Below, in pieces: positions 11,605 through 21,865 of a DNA stretch of 64,000 nt (positions within the stretch are counted from its first letter, which is position 1; every line of letters begins with the position of its first letter). A program made the position numbers and the translations under genes. This DNA comes from Maniola hyperantus. Taxonomy: Eukaryota; Arthropoda; Insecta; Lepidoptera; Nymphalidae. The notes under the pieces were generated by a model that saw only the letters and a program-made list of their open reading frames with translations, had not been told where the DNA came from and ran no database searches. The DNA is taken from NCBI RefSeq assembly GCF_902806685.2, contig NC_048553.1, positions 11,141,440 through 11,205,439 on the forward strand, in the 5' to 3' direction.

Positions 11605-12508
11605 TAAAACTGTAACAGGTCAATTCTGTACATTGAAGATATTTTGAAAATTTTTTTTCGAGGGCACTCTATAATCGATACTGAACCCAAAACTGTAATT
11701 TTTTTCATTTTAGTCTGTCTGTCTGTCTGTATCACGGCCGCGCATCATGCTGAAACTACTGAATGGATTCCAATGAAACTTGGTACGATTTGAGGTCATA
11801 CTATGAGGAAGAATATAGGATACTTTTTATCCCGAAATTCAGCATGGTTCCCGTACGAGAGGGGATGAAAGTTAAAATGTATACTGAGTTGTAATTCATT
11901 AACGCGTAGTCCGATTTCATTCATTCTTTTTTTGTTAGAAAGGGGATATTTTAAAGATTGTTCCGTAAATATTTCAAGGTCACTGGTTTTTAACCGACTG
12001 TCAAAAAGGAGGTGGTTCTTTTTTCTACATCGATTTTTTCGAGGTTTCTGGACCGATTTGCAAAATTTTTTTTAAATCAACAAAAAAAGTTTTCGTGGTG
12101 GTCACATAAAAAATTCTGGATTCAACTCCTTAATCCTGATGCTGCAGGGTTACTGCCCGCCTGAGTTATCAAGATTCAGGAAGTGTTCATAGTGAATTCG
12201 TATGGTAGGTACCAAGCAACGACTTTATTCTCAGACTTCAAGTCTCAACTCCTCAACCCTGATGATGTAGGGTACAGCACTCCTAAACTATAATGTTTCA
12301 GGAACTGCGGATGATGCAAAATTATTTTAGGTACCAAGCATAGGCTACATCATTGAACTTCGGATCCTAACTCCTCAATCCTGATGCTGCAAAGTACTGA
12401 AGTCCTAAATCGTGGGGATTTTAGAATTTCTGATAGTGAATTTATATTTAAAAAAAAAAAAATTTGAATCGACTGTTAGGCGGAACGAAGTTCGCCGGGT
12501 CAGCTAGT
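11605..12508 (+). mobile_element. Larger Helitron-like element ending cgccgggtcagctag
   Basis: Contains a (GTCT)n tract at 11716-11730, the family segment ctgaaactactgaatggatt, several related internal blocks (aactcctcaaccctgatgatg three times, about 12125-12385), and a 3' end in which ggaacgaagttc forms a hairpin before cgccgggtcagctag. The CTAG/T end is shared with the smaller Helitron-like families here. Confidence 0.6.
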
Positions 12509-12682
12509 ATACAATATACATGTATATAAATACTATATAAAATCAATATAGTGTAATTAAATAAATAATACATACTACATAGCTAACTGTACATATAGTT
12601 ATGGCAGAAAATCTACAGTGACAGATAGTGTTTCTTGACACGGTTTTTAAAGATTGCCAGCGATTTGGAGCTTATGTGTATT

Positions 12683-13001
12683 TTTTGGGTTCCGTACATA
12701 GAAAGAATAAAGGATGACTTCTTTGTCTGTCTGGCTGTCTGTCAAGAAACCTAGAGGGTACTTCCCGTTAAAAAAATTAAAATGTGTTCATGAACAAAAT
12801 ACATATAATTAGTATTTTCAACTTTCAAAGTAAGATAACTATTCAAGTGGGTTGCCATATGAAAGAACTTTACCTGTACTTTCTAAAACAAATTTTTATT
12901 TATTTTTATGCTAAATAGTTTTTAATTTATCGTACAAAATGGCGAAAAAATACGACTGTAGTACAGAACCCTCGGTCTGACTCACACTTGGCTGGTTTTG
13001 T
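12683..13001 (-). repeat. 'ggttccgtac' interspersed repeat, degenerate copy
   Basis: Minus-strand copy with recognisable gggttccgtac, gaaacctagagggtacttcc and aaatacgactgtagtacaga blocks, with internal deletions and many substitutions. Confidence 0.65.
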
Positions 13002-13251
13002 ATAGTCGTATTACGTTATATGGGATGTTGCATCAAATTTTAGAATACAAAATCCTTATTCAGTTTCATATTTTGATAGTAATTCCTTTAGATTTTAAAG
13101 GATTCCTACAAGGGTTGAGTTAAGAAAATGTCTATAGCGATTAACGAGCAGGTTTGTCATATTTCACAAAATTAGAGTAAAAATTGACTTCCTTTTTGTA
13201 ACATTGATAGAAAATCCATAGAGCGGAGCGAGACCAATAATTAATCTATGA

Positions 13252-13477
13252 TCCATACTAATATTATAAATGCGAAAGTGTGTTAGTCTGTCTGTCTGTC
13301 TGTCTGCTAGCCTTTCACGGCCCAACTGTTCAACTGATTTTGACGAAATTTGGTACAGAAAAAGCTTGCAGCCTGAGGAAGGACATAGGAAACTTTTCAT
13401 CATGGAAAATCAAAGAGTTCCCACGGGATTTTTAAAAACCTAAATCCACGCAGGTGAAGCCGCGGGCATCAGCTAGC
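13252..13477 (+). mobile_element. Lep1-type Helitron-like element
   Basis: Begins tccatactaatattataaatg, has a (GTCT)5 tract, then cccaactgttcaactgattt, and ends cgcgggcatcagctag. Both ends agree with copies at 33247 (minus) and 41522. Confidence 0.8.
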
Positions 13478-13950
13478 AATAAATATAATGTTTAAAAATT
13501 TCCAGACGAATTATTATGCTTTTGAAGTAATAAGATATCAATTGATTCTGAACAAGTCAACTGAAAAACCGTTTCCTCAACAAGTTAGTTAACGGTTAAG
13601 TTCGGTCTAACTTGTTACAGTGTTTTGTTCGAATCGCTTTTAAAGAACCTCTTTATTCTCCATCGCTTCCCTTCTCCACAAATAAAAAGCGGGAGATAAA
13701 AGCGAAAGCAAGTACAATGCAAACTTTATAAATGTGCTTCCACTTGGTCGAGAATTATCTTTAAAGTGTAATTTCATTTGTGTGGATTATTGGATTTTTT
13801 TTTCATTTTACAGTCAGCTTTTGGCTACGACTTTCCTGAATTAGCCTTTTGGGATTTTTTTCTCTTTCGGAAATTCCATTCCCAAGATTTTTTCACCTTT
13901 TTACAGCTCAATTGCAGACCTCTTATCAATCATTTTTAGAATCAACTAGT

Positions 13951-14165
13951 CTAAATATATAAAAGGAAAAGGTGACTGACTGATCTGTCAACGCACAACT
14001 CAAACTACTGGACGGATCGAGCTGAAATTGCATGGAATTGGCATGCAGATAGCTATTATAACATAGGGATAGGAAAGGACTTTTAAAAATTCAACCCCTA
14101 AGAGGGTGGAATAGGGGTTTGAAATTTGTGTAGGCCACGCGGACGAAGTCGCGAGCATAAGCTAG
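13951..14165 (+). mobile_element. GACT-type Helitron-like element
   Basis: Starts tctaaatatataaaaggaaa, has a short (GACT)2 tract, the family core and the 3' hairpin cacgcggacgaagtcgcgag followed by cataagctag. Confidence 0.8.
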
Positions 14166-15505
14166 TACTGTATATAATACTACCACACTACACTAATTGT
14201 ACTTACGATAGAAAATGTGTTACAAAGTTTTGTAATTTATTTAACTTAGGTAGGTTAGGGTGAATAAAAAAAAAAAAAACTTAGGTGGTAAACTTTGGCG
14301 ATATCAATTTTCCGAGACATATTATTTTACATCGCCTCGTTCCAGCGCTTAGGCAAGTCTAAACAAGGCAAAACATACAAAAGAATGGCGTGACTCGAGG
14401 GTTTATTCATAAAAGTAGACCATTACTCTAACAGCACAACTTCTATTGAGTTAACAACTCTTCGGAACTATAGTGCTTTTAGAGTATTCTTAACAATACA
14501 CGCGTTTAATGGCCTGAGTTTCTGAACTCAAATCGAATGTTTAACCTCCCTCGCACTGGTGGTGAGCTTTGTGATCTTAAAATATTTCTTTTTTTTTAAT
14601 TCTTTATTTCAACCAAATAATAATAATTGTACAATTTTTCGCTTGACATTCAGAAACTCTCTTGAGTTTAAAAAAAAAATTAAAATTTTTATATTGGAAA
14701 TTTTACCTTGCAAGCGTAATTTCGTTTTGCAGTGGTAATTTCATTAATAAACCAGTTTATTACATTACAACATTAGTTTGTATGGATGTTGCACATTGCT
14801 CTTATAATACTAAACTAAGCTAGAGAATAACTAGGTACAAATCAAAACTGATGAAATCGATAGCTTTTATGACGTAGACATCCGCTAAGAAAGGATTTAG
14901 AAAATTCAACACCTAAGGCGGTAAAGGCGGAGGTTGTAATTTTGTACAGTCTACTGTCTACGCTAAAAAAAACTGTTTGGCCTCACGGAAAAGTGTAGAT
15001 AATTATAAAATAAAAGGAGAAACTGACTGACTTGTCAATGTAAACCATGAGCCAACTGCCAGTATAGTTGGCCATACACACATTCAGAAAAACTACCAAC
15101 AAACTTTCAGCTTTTATAAAGCACGTCATCAAAATAACATACAAGCTCTTAGGCTATAGGTACGCAATTATCCACCTGTATATTTTCTCGTTTATCTGTC
15201 AAATAAATACGTCTATTTGCCTTGGCTAATATAAAAGGCTTTTCTAAACGTTTGATAAAAAATTCAATTCGTGCAAACTGGAAAGCGTTTATACTGCGCT
15301 TTTTATGAAAGTCCCTTTGAAAATGGCACTCTCTAATGGTTGTTTGGACTCACGGAGAGGTGTAGAGACATTTGCATGATTTTAATTAAATTCAGCTCTC
15401 GGAAACTCTAAAAAGTTTTTATGGATGGCAATGAACTAATTTAGTTGCAGTTTTAAGTAACAATATAGCGACTCAATCCAACTGGAGCTTGAGATACAAA
15501 AAAAA

Positions 15506-15571
15506 AACCGGCCAAGTGCGAGTCAGACTTGCGCACCGAGGGTTCCGTACTACAGTCGTATTTTTTCGAGG
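15506..15571 (+). repeat. 'ggttccgtac' interspersed repeat, 5' fragment
   Basis: Only the first 66 bases remain (accggccaagtgcgag through tcgtattttttcga). The junction is with unrelated GC-rich sequence. Confidence 0.75.
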
Positions 15572-15936
15572 GTAAGCGCGGGGGCCGCGCGAGCGTGCAG
15601 AGCAATAATTTAAGCATAATAATATGTTGATACATTTTCAATTCAAATTGATCACTTGATCATTTTGCCTAACAAAATCGGTTGCTCTTGTAAGGTCGGT
15701 CTTGATCTGTTCACTGTTGGTTCTATTCTGTAGAACGATTGCGTCGGTCTAAGTAGTTTAGCGTAAAAAGTGCTCAAACGGATCTGAAAAGAATCCACTT
15801 AATTAGACGTCTCAGTGTTATTATACTCTAAGTATACAGACAGAGCTGAATAGTCTTACTTAAAATAATTATTTGAGTTCTTCAACGTCTCCTCAGCTCT
15901 TTTTGTTCTAGCTCCAAATTCTCTTTCTTGTCTTAG

Positions 15937-16012
15937 AATATCCCATACTCAGTAGTGAGCTGGCGACGGGTTAGTCATGATGATGATGATTATGATGATG
16001 ATGATGATAATA
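15937..16012 (+). mobile_element. SINE 3' fragment with (GATGAT) tail
   Basis: cccatactcagtagtgagct followed by an imperfect (ATGATG)n run; the 3' end of the SINE family seen at 8841. Confidence 0.65.
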
Positions 16013-16677
16013 AAAAAATCGGCTAAGTGCGAGTCAGGCTCGCGCTACGAGCGTTCCGTACTACAGTCGTAAATTTAAAACATTTTGCACGATAATTCAA
16101 AAACTATGATGCATAAAAATAAATAAAATCTGTTTTAGAATGCACAGATGAAGCCCTTTCATATGGTACCCCACTTGATATAGTTATCTTACTTCGAAAA
16201 TTGATAATCTAACTATTATATAAAAGGAAAAGGTGACTGACTGACTGACTGACTGACTGATCTATCAACGCACAACTCAAACTACTGGACGGATCGGGCT
16301 GAAATTTGGCATGCAGATAGCTAAGTATTATGATGGAGGCATACGCTAAGAAAGGATTTTTGAAAATTCCAACTAGGGGTTTAAATTTTGTGTAGTCCAC
16401 GCGGACGAAGTCGCGAGCATAAGCTAGTACCTACTAACTTTATTATTAGTTCATGGCTACAATTTACTTTTTTTTTTGTGTGATGTAACCACAACAACAT
16501 AATTTATGGTTTTCAGTTTTTTCCCCTAATGTCTGCTATAAGACCTACCTATCTGCCAAATTTCGTAATTCTAGGTAAACGGGAAGTAGGTTTCTTGACA
16601 GACACAGATAGACGACAGACAGACAAATAGACAGACAGACAGACAACAAAGTGATCCTATAAGAGTTCCGTTTTTCC
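16012..16677 (+). repeat. 'ggttccgtac' interspersed repeat split by a Helitron-like insert
   Basis: The family alignment runs from 16012 to about 16206 and resumes at about 16430 with ctttattattagttcatgg, ending at agagttccgtttttcc. The gap is filled exactly by the GACT-type element listed next. Confidence 0.8.
16208..16427 (+). mobile_element. GACT-type Helitron-like element nested in the repeat
   Basis: Begins tctaactattatataaaagg after an A and ends cgcgagcataagctag before a T. Insertion between A and T with no target duplication is the Helitron pattern. The interrupted host repeat shows the empty-site sequence. Confidence 0.8.
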
Positions 16678-16852
16678 GAAGTATCACAAACAGGTACAAA
16701 GGTATCGATGTAAATCAGAATGTTCGCGTGATCGAAGTCGTTTCAGGGCCGGTCAATTTGGCAACGCTCAGAACAATGGAGGTTTGCATACTTTCAGTTA
16801 CATAATAGCCTCATTTGCTGCCCATAATAACACCAGTAATACCAGCGCATTT

Positions 16853-17222
16853 ACTTCATCATCATCATCAACCAGTAGAAGTCCACTGCTGGACATAGGT
16901 CTCTTGTAGAGAGTTCCACATGCCACGGTCTTGCGCCGCCTGGATCCAGCGGCTCCCTGCGACTCGTCTGATGTCGTCCGTCCACCTAGTGGGGGGTCTT
17001 CCAACACTGCGTCTTCCGGTGCGAGGTCGCCATTCCAGCACCTTGGGACCCCAACGTCTATCGGTTGTACGAACTATGTGCCCTGCCCATTGCCACTTCA
17101 GCTTCGCAACCCGTTTAGCTATGTCGGTTACTCTAGTTCTCCTACGGATCTCCTCATTTCTGATTTGATCACGTCGAGAAACTCCAAGCATATAGCTCTC
17201 TCCATCGCCCGCTGAGTGACTC
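16853..17222 (-). pseudogene. RTE-type retrotransposon tail, open for about 119 codons
   Basis: On the minus strand the frame reads through [50 protein letters not shown] and ETYVQQWTSTG, then stop, then (GATGAT). This is the conserved C-terminus of lepidopteran RTE-like ORFs. The 5' end is lost at about 17222, so it is a typical 5'-truncated copy. Confidence 0.85.
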
Positions 17223-17317
17223 AGCATTTATTTATATAGACCAAACTTATACAACAAACTTATACATAACATATTAGGGTTGGTATCAAAAAAGCTGTGT
17301 CAACAAACAAATTTCAA

Positions 17318-17475
17318 ACCTCTATTTTACCCCCTAGGGGTTGAATTTTCAAAAGTCTTTTCTTAGCGGATGTCTGCGTCATAATAGCTATCTGCATGCC
17401 AAATTTCAGCCTGATCCGTTTAGTAGTTTGAGCTGTGCGCTGATGATCAGTCAGTCAGCTTTTATATATTACTAG
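17318..17475 (-). mobile_element. GACT-type Helitron-like element, partial
   Basis: Minus-strand copy with ggggttgaattttcaaaagt, tgccaaatttcagcctgatc and cagtcagtcagctttta; the 3' hairpin end is missing. Confidence 0.65.
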
Positions 17476-17665
17476 CTTAAGCTCGCGACTTCGTCCGCGT
17501 GGACTTTATAAATTTCAAACCCTCATCTAACCCATTTAGGGAAGGAATTTCGAAAAATCCTTTCTTAGTGGATATCTACCTACTCTTAACAAAAACATCA
17601 AATTTTATGTCTCTAGGACCAGCGGTTTAGACTGTGCGTTGATATATTACTCAGTCAGTCAGTCA
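17474..17665 (-). mobile_element. GACT-type Helitron-like element, second subfamily
   Basis: Minus strand: the 3' end hairpin (gcgcgagcttaagctag in complement) at 17474, core with gaccagcggtttagactgtg, and tcagtcagtcagtcagg at the 5' side. It abuts the previous element. Confidence 0.65.
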
Positions 17666-18049
17666 GGACTTTGAATTTTGCATATACAAATGTATGTGCA
17701 AACTTTTAAATCACCCATGATCAGGTAAAAATCAGCTTTGAAATAAATAAATTAATATCTTTCCAAATTGTTTTTGAAACGCAAATGGAATCGTATTTGA
17801 TCGTTTTGTTTGTTTGTTTAATTCTAATAGGCTTTGGCATTCATTTCGTAACTTCAAAGTTAACAGTTTGTTTGAAAACTTCACGTACAAACAAAACTAA
17901 GCTTTTAATCAAACCCTTTGTGTCTGCGTGTCGGATACGCGTTCATGAATATTTGATATTAATAACCGTTTCAAAAGGTTTTTTACAGTACGAATAAATA
18001 CATAATTTACTTTTCAACTCAGTGTGACCTTTACATTAGAGTTTCAGTC

Positions 18050-18310
18050 AACAACTTCCTATTAGGTTGCTGTCTTTGTGGGAATTCTGATTTTTTATGA
18101 TAAAAGTAGTCTTTATCCGTTTCCGGGATGCAAGCTATCTCTGTACGAAATGGATGATGCTCACGACTTCTTCGGCGTGGATTTGGGTTTTTAAAAATCG
18201 CGTGGTAGTTCTTTGATTTTCGGGGGGGGGAAAACCCTGGGACGCAAGCTATCTCTGTACCAAATTACATCAAAATCGATTGACGGATGGGCCGTCATTT
18301 GCTTTCTTTA
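18050..18310 (-). mobile_element. Decayed Lep1-type Helitron-like sequence
   Basis: Two partial blocks with ggatgcaagctatctctgta and gggtttttaaaaatcgcgtgg, both minus orientation, overlapping as a short internal duplication. Ends are not definable. Confidence 0.5.
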
Positions 18311-18355
18311 AAAAAAAAACTAGAAAGTTTACTTTTATAAAATCAGCATGGATTG

Positions 18356-19255
18356 CTTTTATTAATGCCTTTACAAATTAACCACAAATAAGGGCATAAA
18401 ACAAAATAACACGCTCAGTTTCCTTTGTGACTTAACTCGTCTTCAATTCACACACACTGCGTTAGAGAAATTTTACTTGAAAAAGTTAATTATTGCGTTA
18501 TTCTATCCACCTTTACTAATGCTTTTACAAATTAACCACAAAGAACGGCATAAAACAAAATAACACGCTCGGTTTCATTTGTGACTAACTCGTATTCGCA
18601 CTGTGCTAGAGAAGATTTACTTGAACAAGTTAATTATTGCGTTACTCTATCCACCTTTACTGCCTTTACAAATTAACCACAAATAAGGGCATAAAACAAA
18701 ATAACACGCTCAGTTTCATTCGTGACTTAACTCGTGTTCAAAACCTAATTGCACTGCGTTAGAGAAGTTTCAAGTTTTACTTGAAAAAGTTAATTATTGC
18801 GGCACTCTATCCACCTTTACTAATACCTATACAAATTAACCACAAATATCGGCATAAAACAAAATAACACGCTCGGTTTCATTTGTGACTAACTCGTTTT
18901 CAAAGCCTAATTGCACTGCACTAGAAAACTATCTACTTATCTACTTGAAAAAGTTACATCTTGCGGTATTTTATCCAGTTTTACTAATGCCTTTACAAAT
19001 TAACCACAAATATCGGCATAAAACAAAATAACACGCTTGGTTTCATTTGTGACTAACTCGTTTTCAAAGCCTAATCGCACTGCACTAGAAAACTATCTAC
19101 TTATCTACTTGAAAAAGTTACATCTTGCGGTATTTTATCCAGTTTTACTAATGCCTTTACAAATTAACCACAAATAACGACATAAAATAAAATAACACGC
19201 TCGGTTTCATTTGTGACTTAACTCGTGTTCAAAGCCTAATCGCACCTCGCTACAT
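18356..19255. repeat. Tandem repeat, six copies of a 141-164 bp unit
   Basis: The segment ttacaaattaaccacaaata recurs at about 18372, 18526, 18667, 18830, 18994 and 19158, each followed by ggcataaaacaaaataacac, gctcggtttcatttgtgact and aaaaagttaattattgcgg-like blocks. Later copies share a 22-bp insertion and are closer to each other. No coding frame is kept; it behaves as a local minisatellite or satellite fragment. Confidence 0.85.
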
Positions 19256-19489
19256 TATTAGGGTCACGATTATTTACGCTTTAAATAATATCGCCCCACT
19301 GAACAATTAATAGAGGTATTGTAAACATAAATATGTTGGATAATTTAATAGGCCTACGTACTTACTTGAAGTTACCTACGCGAAGTTAAACTTACAGGAT
19401 TTAAGGGATTGCTAACGAAAACTGAAACAGGGATTCTCTCAGTGTTGAGATTTTTCACCCTGTATATTATTTATATGTAGGTACTAGAC

Positions 19490-19680
19490 TAGCTAATGCC
19501 CGCGGTTTCGTCCGCGTGGACTGCACAAATTTCAAACCCCTATTTCACCCCCTTAGGTGTTGAATTTTCAAAAATCCTTTCTTAGCGGATGCCTACGTCA
19601 TAATAGCTCTCTCCATGTCAAATTTCAGCCCAATCCGTCCAGTAGTTTGAGCTGTGCGTTGATAGATCAGTCAGATTAGT
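19490..19680 (-). mobile_element. GACT-type Helitron-like element
   Basis: Minus strand: hairpin end with gcccgcggtttcgtccgcgt at 19498, ggtgttgaattttcaaaaat, and gttgatagatcagtcag at the 5' side. Confidence 0.75.
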
Positions 19681-20461
19681 TTAGTTAAGTGCAACTTTAA
19701 ATAAATAGGATATCTCAAAATGCTTTAAAAGGCTCACTTAAATTTCATTTCTTGAAGTTTAAAATGAAAAAAATGGTGAAATTAAGTTGCAAGGGCGAAA
19801 TATTCCGGTTTTACTACCAACATTTATCCAGGCTTAGTTAATTGGACTTCTCTGTTTGCTCTCCATACATAATTTATTAGTGTCTTGCTGCAAAATTTTC
19901 TTAAAGCAAGATGAATATCCCTCTGAGGCGCCCTCTAGTGGCTTTTGTTGGTACAATTAGGTAAAAGGGAAATAAAAGAATATGAAATACGACTGCGCGA
20001 GTCTTGTTTATTCTTCGACTTTCGGGAATGGAGGATTTTTTGTGTGTTTGCGCAAGTTTTGTTTATTTCTCAATTTTGAGAGTGGAGAATTTTGTAAAGT
20101 CATGGATGGCCATCAACTATTTACGAAGAAATTTCCCTGAAAATCATTTTCTGACGAAAAGCCGTGAAATCGTTATTCACGATACAAGTGGAAATGCAAT
20201 TTCATTTTTAACAATGAGTTCTAACTTCCACTCAGCAATATTTCAAAATGATTCCAAACTGCGCCAGTTAGGTATTCATTTTGATTTTCAATAGGGGCGT
20301 CCTCACCGTTCTACCGTAGTATAGTATAGTAGTATAACGAAAAGTCATGAATTTTAGATTCAATTTAGTACAAGTACAAATTATTATATTTGCTGACAAG
20401 TTAACTTAATGCTTAAAAAATGACCGTAAATAGTTAGTTTAGAATAACTATTAACGGTCAT

Positions 20462-20600
20462 TTTAGGGTTCCGTAGTAAACAAGGAACCCTTATAGTTTC
20501 GCCATGTCCGTCCGTCTGTCCGTCCGTCCTCGAATAATCTCAGAGACTACGAGTATTAGTGCTAGAAATCTGTAATTTGGCATGGGTATAAATATTAATC
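20462..20600 (+). repeat. Repeat fragment related to the 'gggttccgt' type
   Basis: Contains tttagggttccgtagtaaac, gaacccttatagtttcgcc and a run of (GTCC)n. It resembles but does not align through the main family and is probably a second family. Confidence 0.45.
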
Positions 20601-20770
20601 ACGCCGACACACACGGGAAAAAATGACAAATCAACCAATCAAAGAGCAGAATTTTTGACAATTACGATACGACGCGCGACGGGGCAGATCAGTTATCATC
20701 AGATAACAGAAATTTTACCGTCTGTCATGCAACTGGACCTTACTTATGTTATCTATGAACTGAACCTAAG

Positions 20771-20907
20771 AAATGAAATGAAATGAAATGAAAATGAAAT
20801 GAAATGAAATGAAATGAAATGAAATGAAATGAAATGAAATGAAATGAAATGAAATGAAATGAAATGAAAATGAAATGAAATGAAATGAAATGAAATGAAA
20901 TGAAAAT
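20771..20907. repeat. (GAAAT)n microsatellite
   Basis: About 26 pentamer units with two single-A expansions (gaaaatg). It lies directly upstream of a fragment (20910-21010) also present at 48350-48420, so it is probably the simple-sequence tail of a retroelement. Confidence 0.9.
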
Positions 20908-21324
20908 CTTTTTTATTCGTATAAACTTTTACAAGTGCTTACGAATAGTCGGATGCATCTACCACTGGTTCGGAATGCCTTTCCTGCCGAGAAGAAGTAT
21001 TGAGAGATATATTGAGATATATATTATAAGAGAAGCTTTATGGAACTCTTGACTGCACTTGGCCGATTTTTATTCCTCCATTCTAATATTTTATTATAAA
21101 CTGGAGAAAAGTATCTTAAGCTTTAAGTTATTTTTTTATCTAGAGCGCAATAAATTTTATTCCGACGTCTCTCTTCTGGGTTAATTTCTAAATGCAAATG
21201 GCCGACCCCGAGAATGTCGTTTAGATATTGTACAAAGATAAATATTTATCTGGTTGTTATAATCGGTATTTTGTATAAGTCTCTAATTACATAATACTTT
21301 TAAATAAGACAAGATACTAACCTC

Positions 21325-21415
21325 GTATATAAAAGGATAAACTGACAGACTGACTGATTGATCTATAAACGCACAGCTCCAACTACTGGACTGATTGGGC
21401 TGAAATTTGGTATCG
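21325..21415 (+). mobile_element. GACT-type Helitron-like element, 5' fragment
   Basis: cgtatataaaaggataaact, gactgactgattgatctata and aacgcacagctccaactact, then the sequence joins an RTE tail. Confidence 0.6.
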
Positions 21416-21690
21416 TCATTATCATCATCAACCGATAGACGTCCAATGCTGGGCATAGGTCTCTTGTAGGGAATTCCACACGCCACGGTCATGCGTCGCC
21501 TGAATCCAGCGGCTCCCTGCGACTCGGCTGATCTCATCCGTCCACCTAGTGGGGGGGTCTTCCAACACTGCGTCTTCCGGTGTGAGGTCGCCATTCCAGC
21601 ACCTTGGGACCGAAACGTCTATCGGTTTTCCGAACTATATGCGCTGTCGATTGCCACTTCAGCTTCGCAACCCATTGAGCTATGTCGCCA
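21412..21690 (-). pseudogene. RTE-type retrotransposon tail, degenerate
   Basis: Minus strand: (GATGAT) at 21412-21430, then the complement of ETYAQHWTSIG, VLEWRP and a damaged LKWQ segment. A frameshift at the homopolymer near 21552 breaks the frame. It ends about 40 bp before the acceptor of exon A. Confidence 0.75.
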
Positions 21691-21732
21691 TGATGCGTAA
21701 TGTATTGTAAAATATCGTTTTCTTCTTTACAG

Positions 21733-21865
21733 TATCAACAGTCGAGGTGGACGCAGTGTTGGGACGAACGGCGTCTCTACCGTGTGACGTCACACCGGAC
21801 ACCAACGAAGACCGAGTGTACATGGTGCTCTGGTTTCGGAAAAGCGGTGGAAAACCTATATACAG
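21733..21865 (+). CDS. Exon A: first half of Ig domain 1 (Sidestep family)
   Basis: Acceptor is ctttacag; donor is gtgatt at 21866. The first two bases complete a codon, so the preceding exon ends in phase 1. It then reads [19 protein letters not shown] and on to [13 protein letters not shown], with the first Ig cysteine at 21783-21785 and the core tryptophan in VLWF. The last two bases AG start a Ser codon finished by exon B. A second AG nine bases into the exon would give an in-frame alternative start three residues shorter. An RTE fragment and a MITE-like A+T stretch lie immediately upstream. Confidence 0.92.

Larger units (their letters stand above)
1..21732. other. Repeat-rich region upstream of the first recognised exon
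   Basis: No exon or complete gene could be supported here. The ORFs are short and mostly fall inside interspersed repeats. The region is either 5' flank or, more likely, a long first intron of the Ig gene, because exon A begins in phase 1 and lacks a signal peptide, so at least one coding exon must lie upstream. Stretches where I see nothing specific are about 736-1270, 1422-2005, 2345-2645, 2870-3928, 6640-7580, 10800-11330, 14170-15500, 15575-15935, 17670-18050 and 19685-20770. Other repeats are listed separately. Confidence 0.6.

Noticed and set aside
17785..17997. ORF beginning MESYLIVLFVCLILIGFG, looks like a signal peptide for the Ig gene
   Set aside because: The only good donor (ttc|gtaact) would leave phase 0, but exon A needs a phase-1 predecessor. 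The region has no other exon features.
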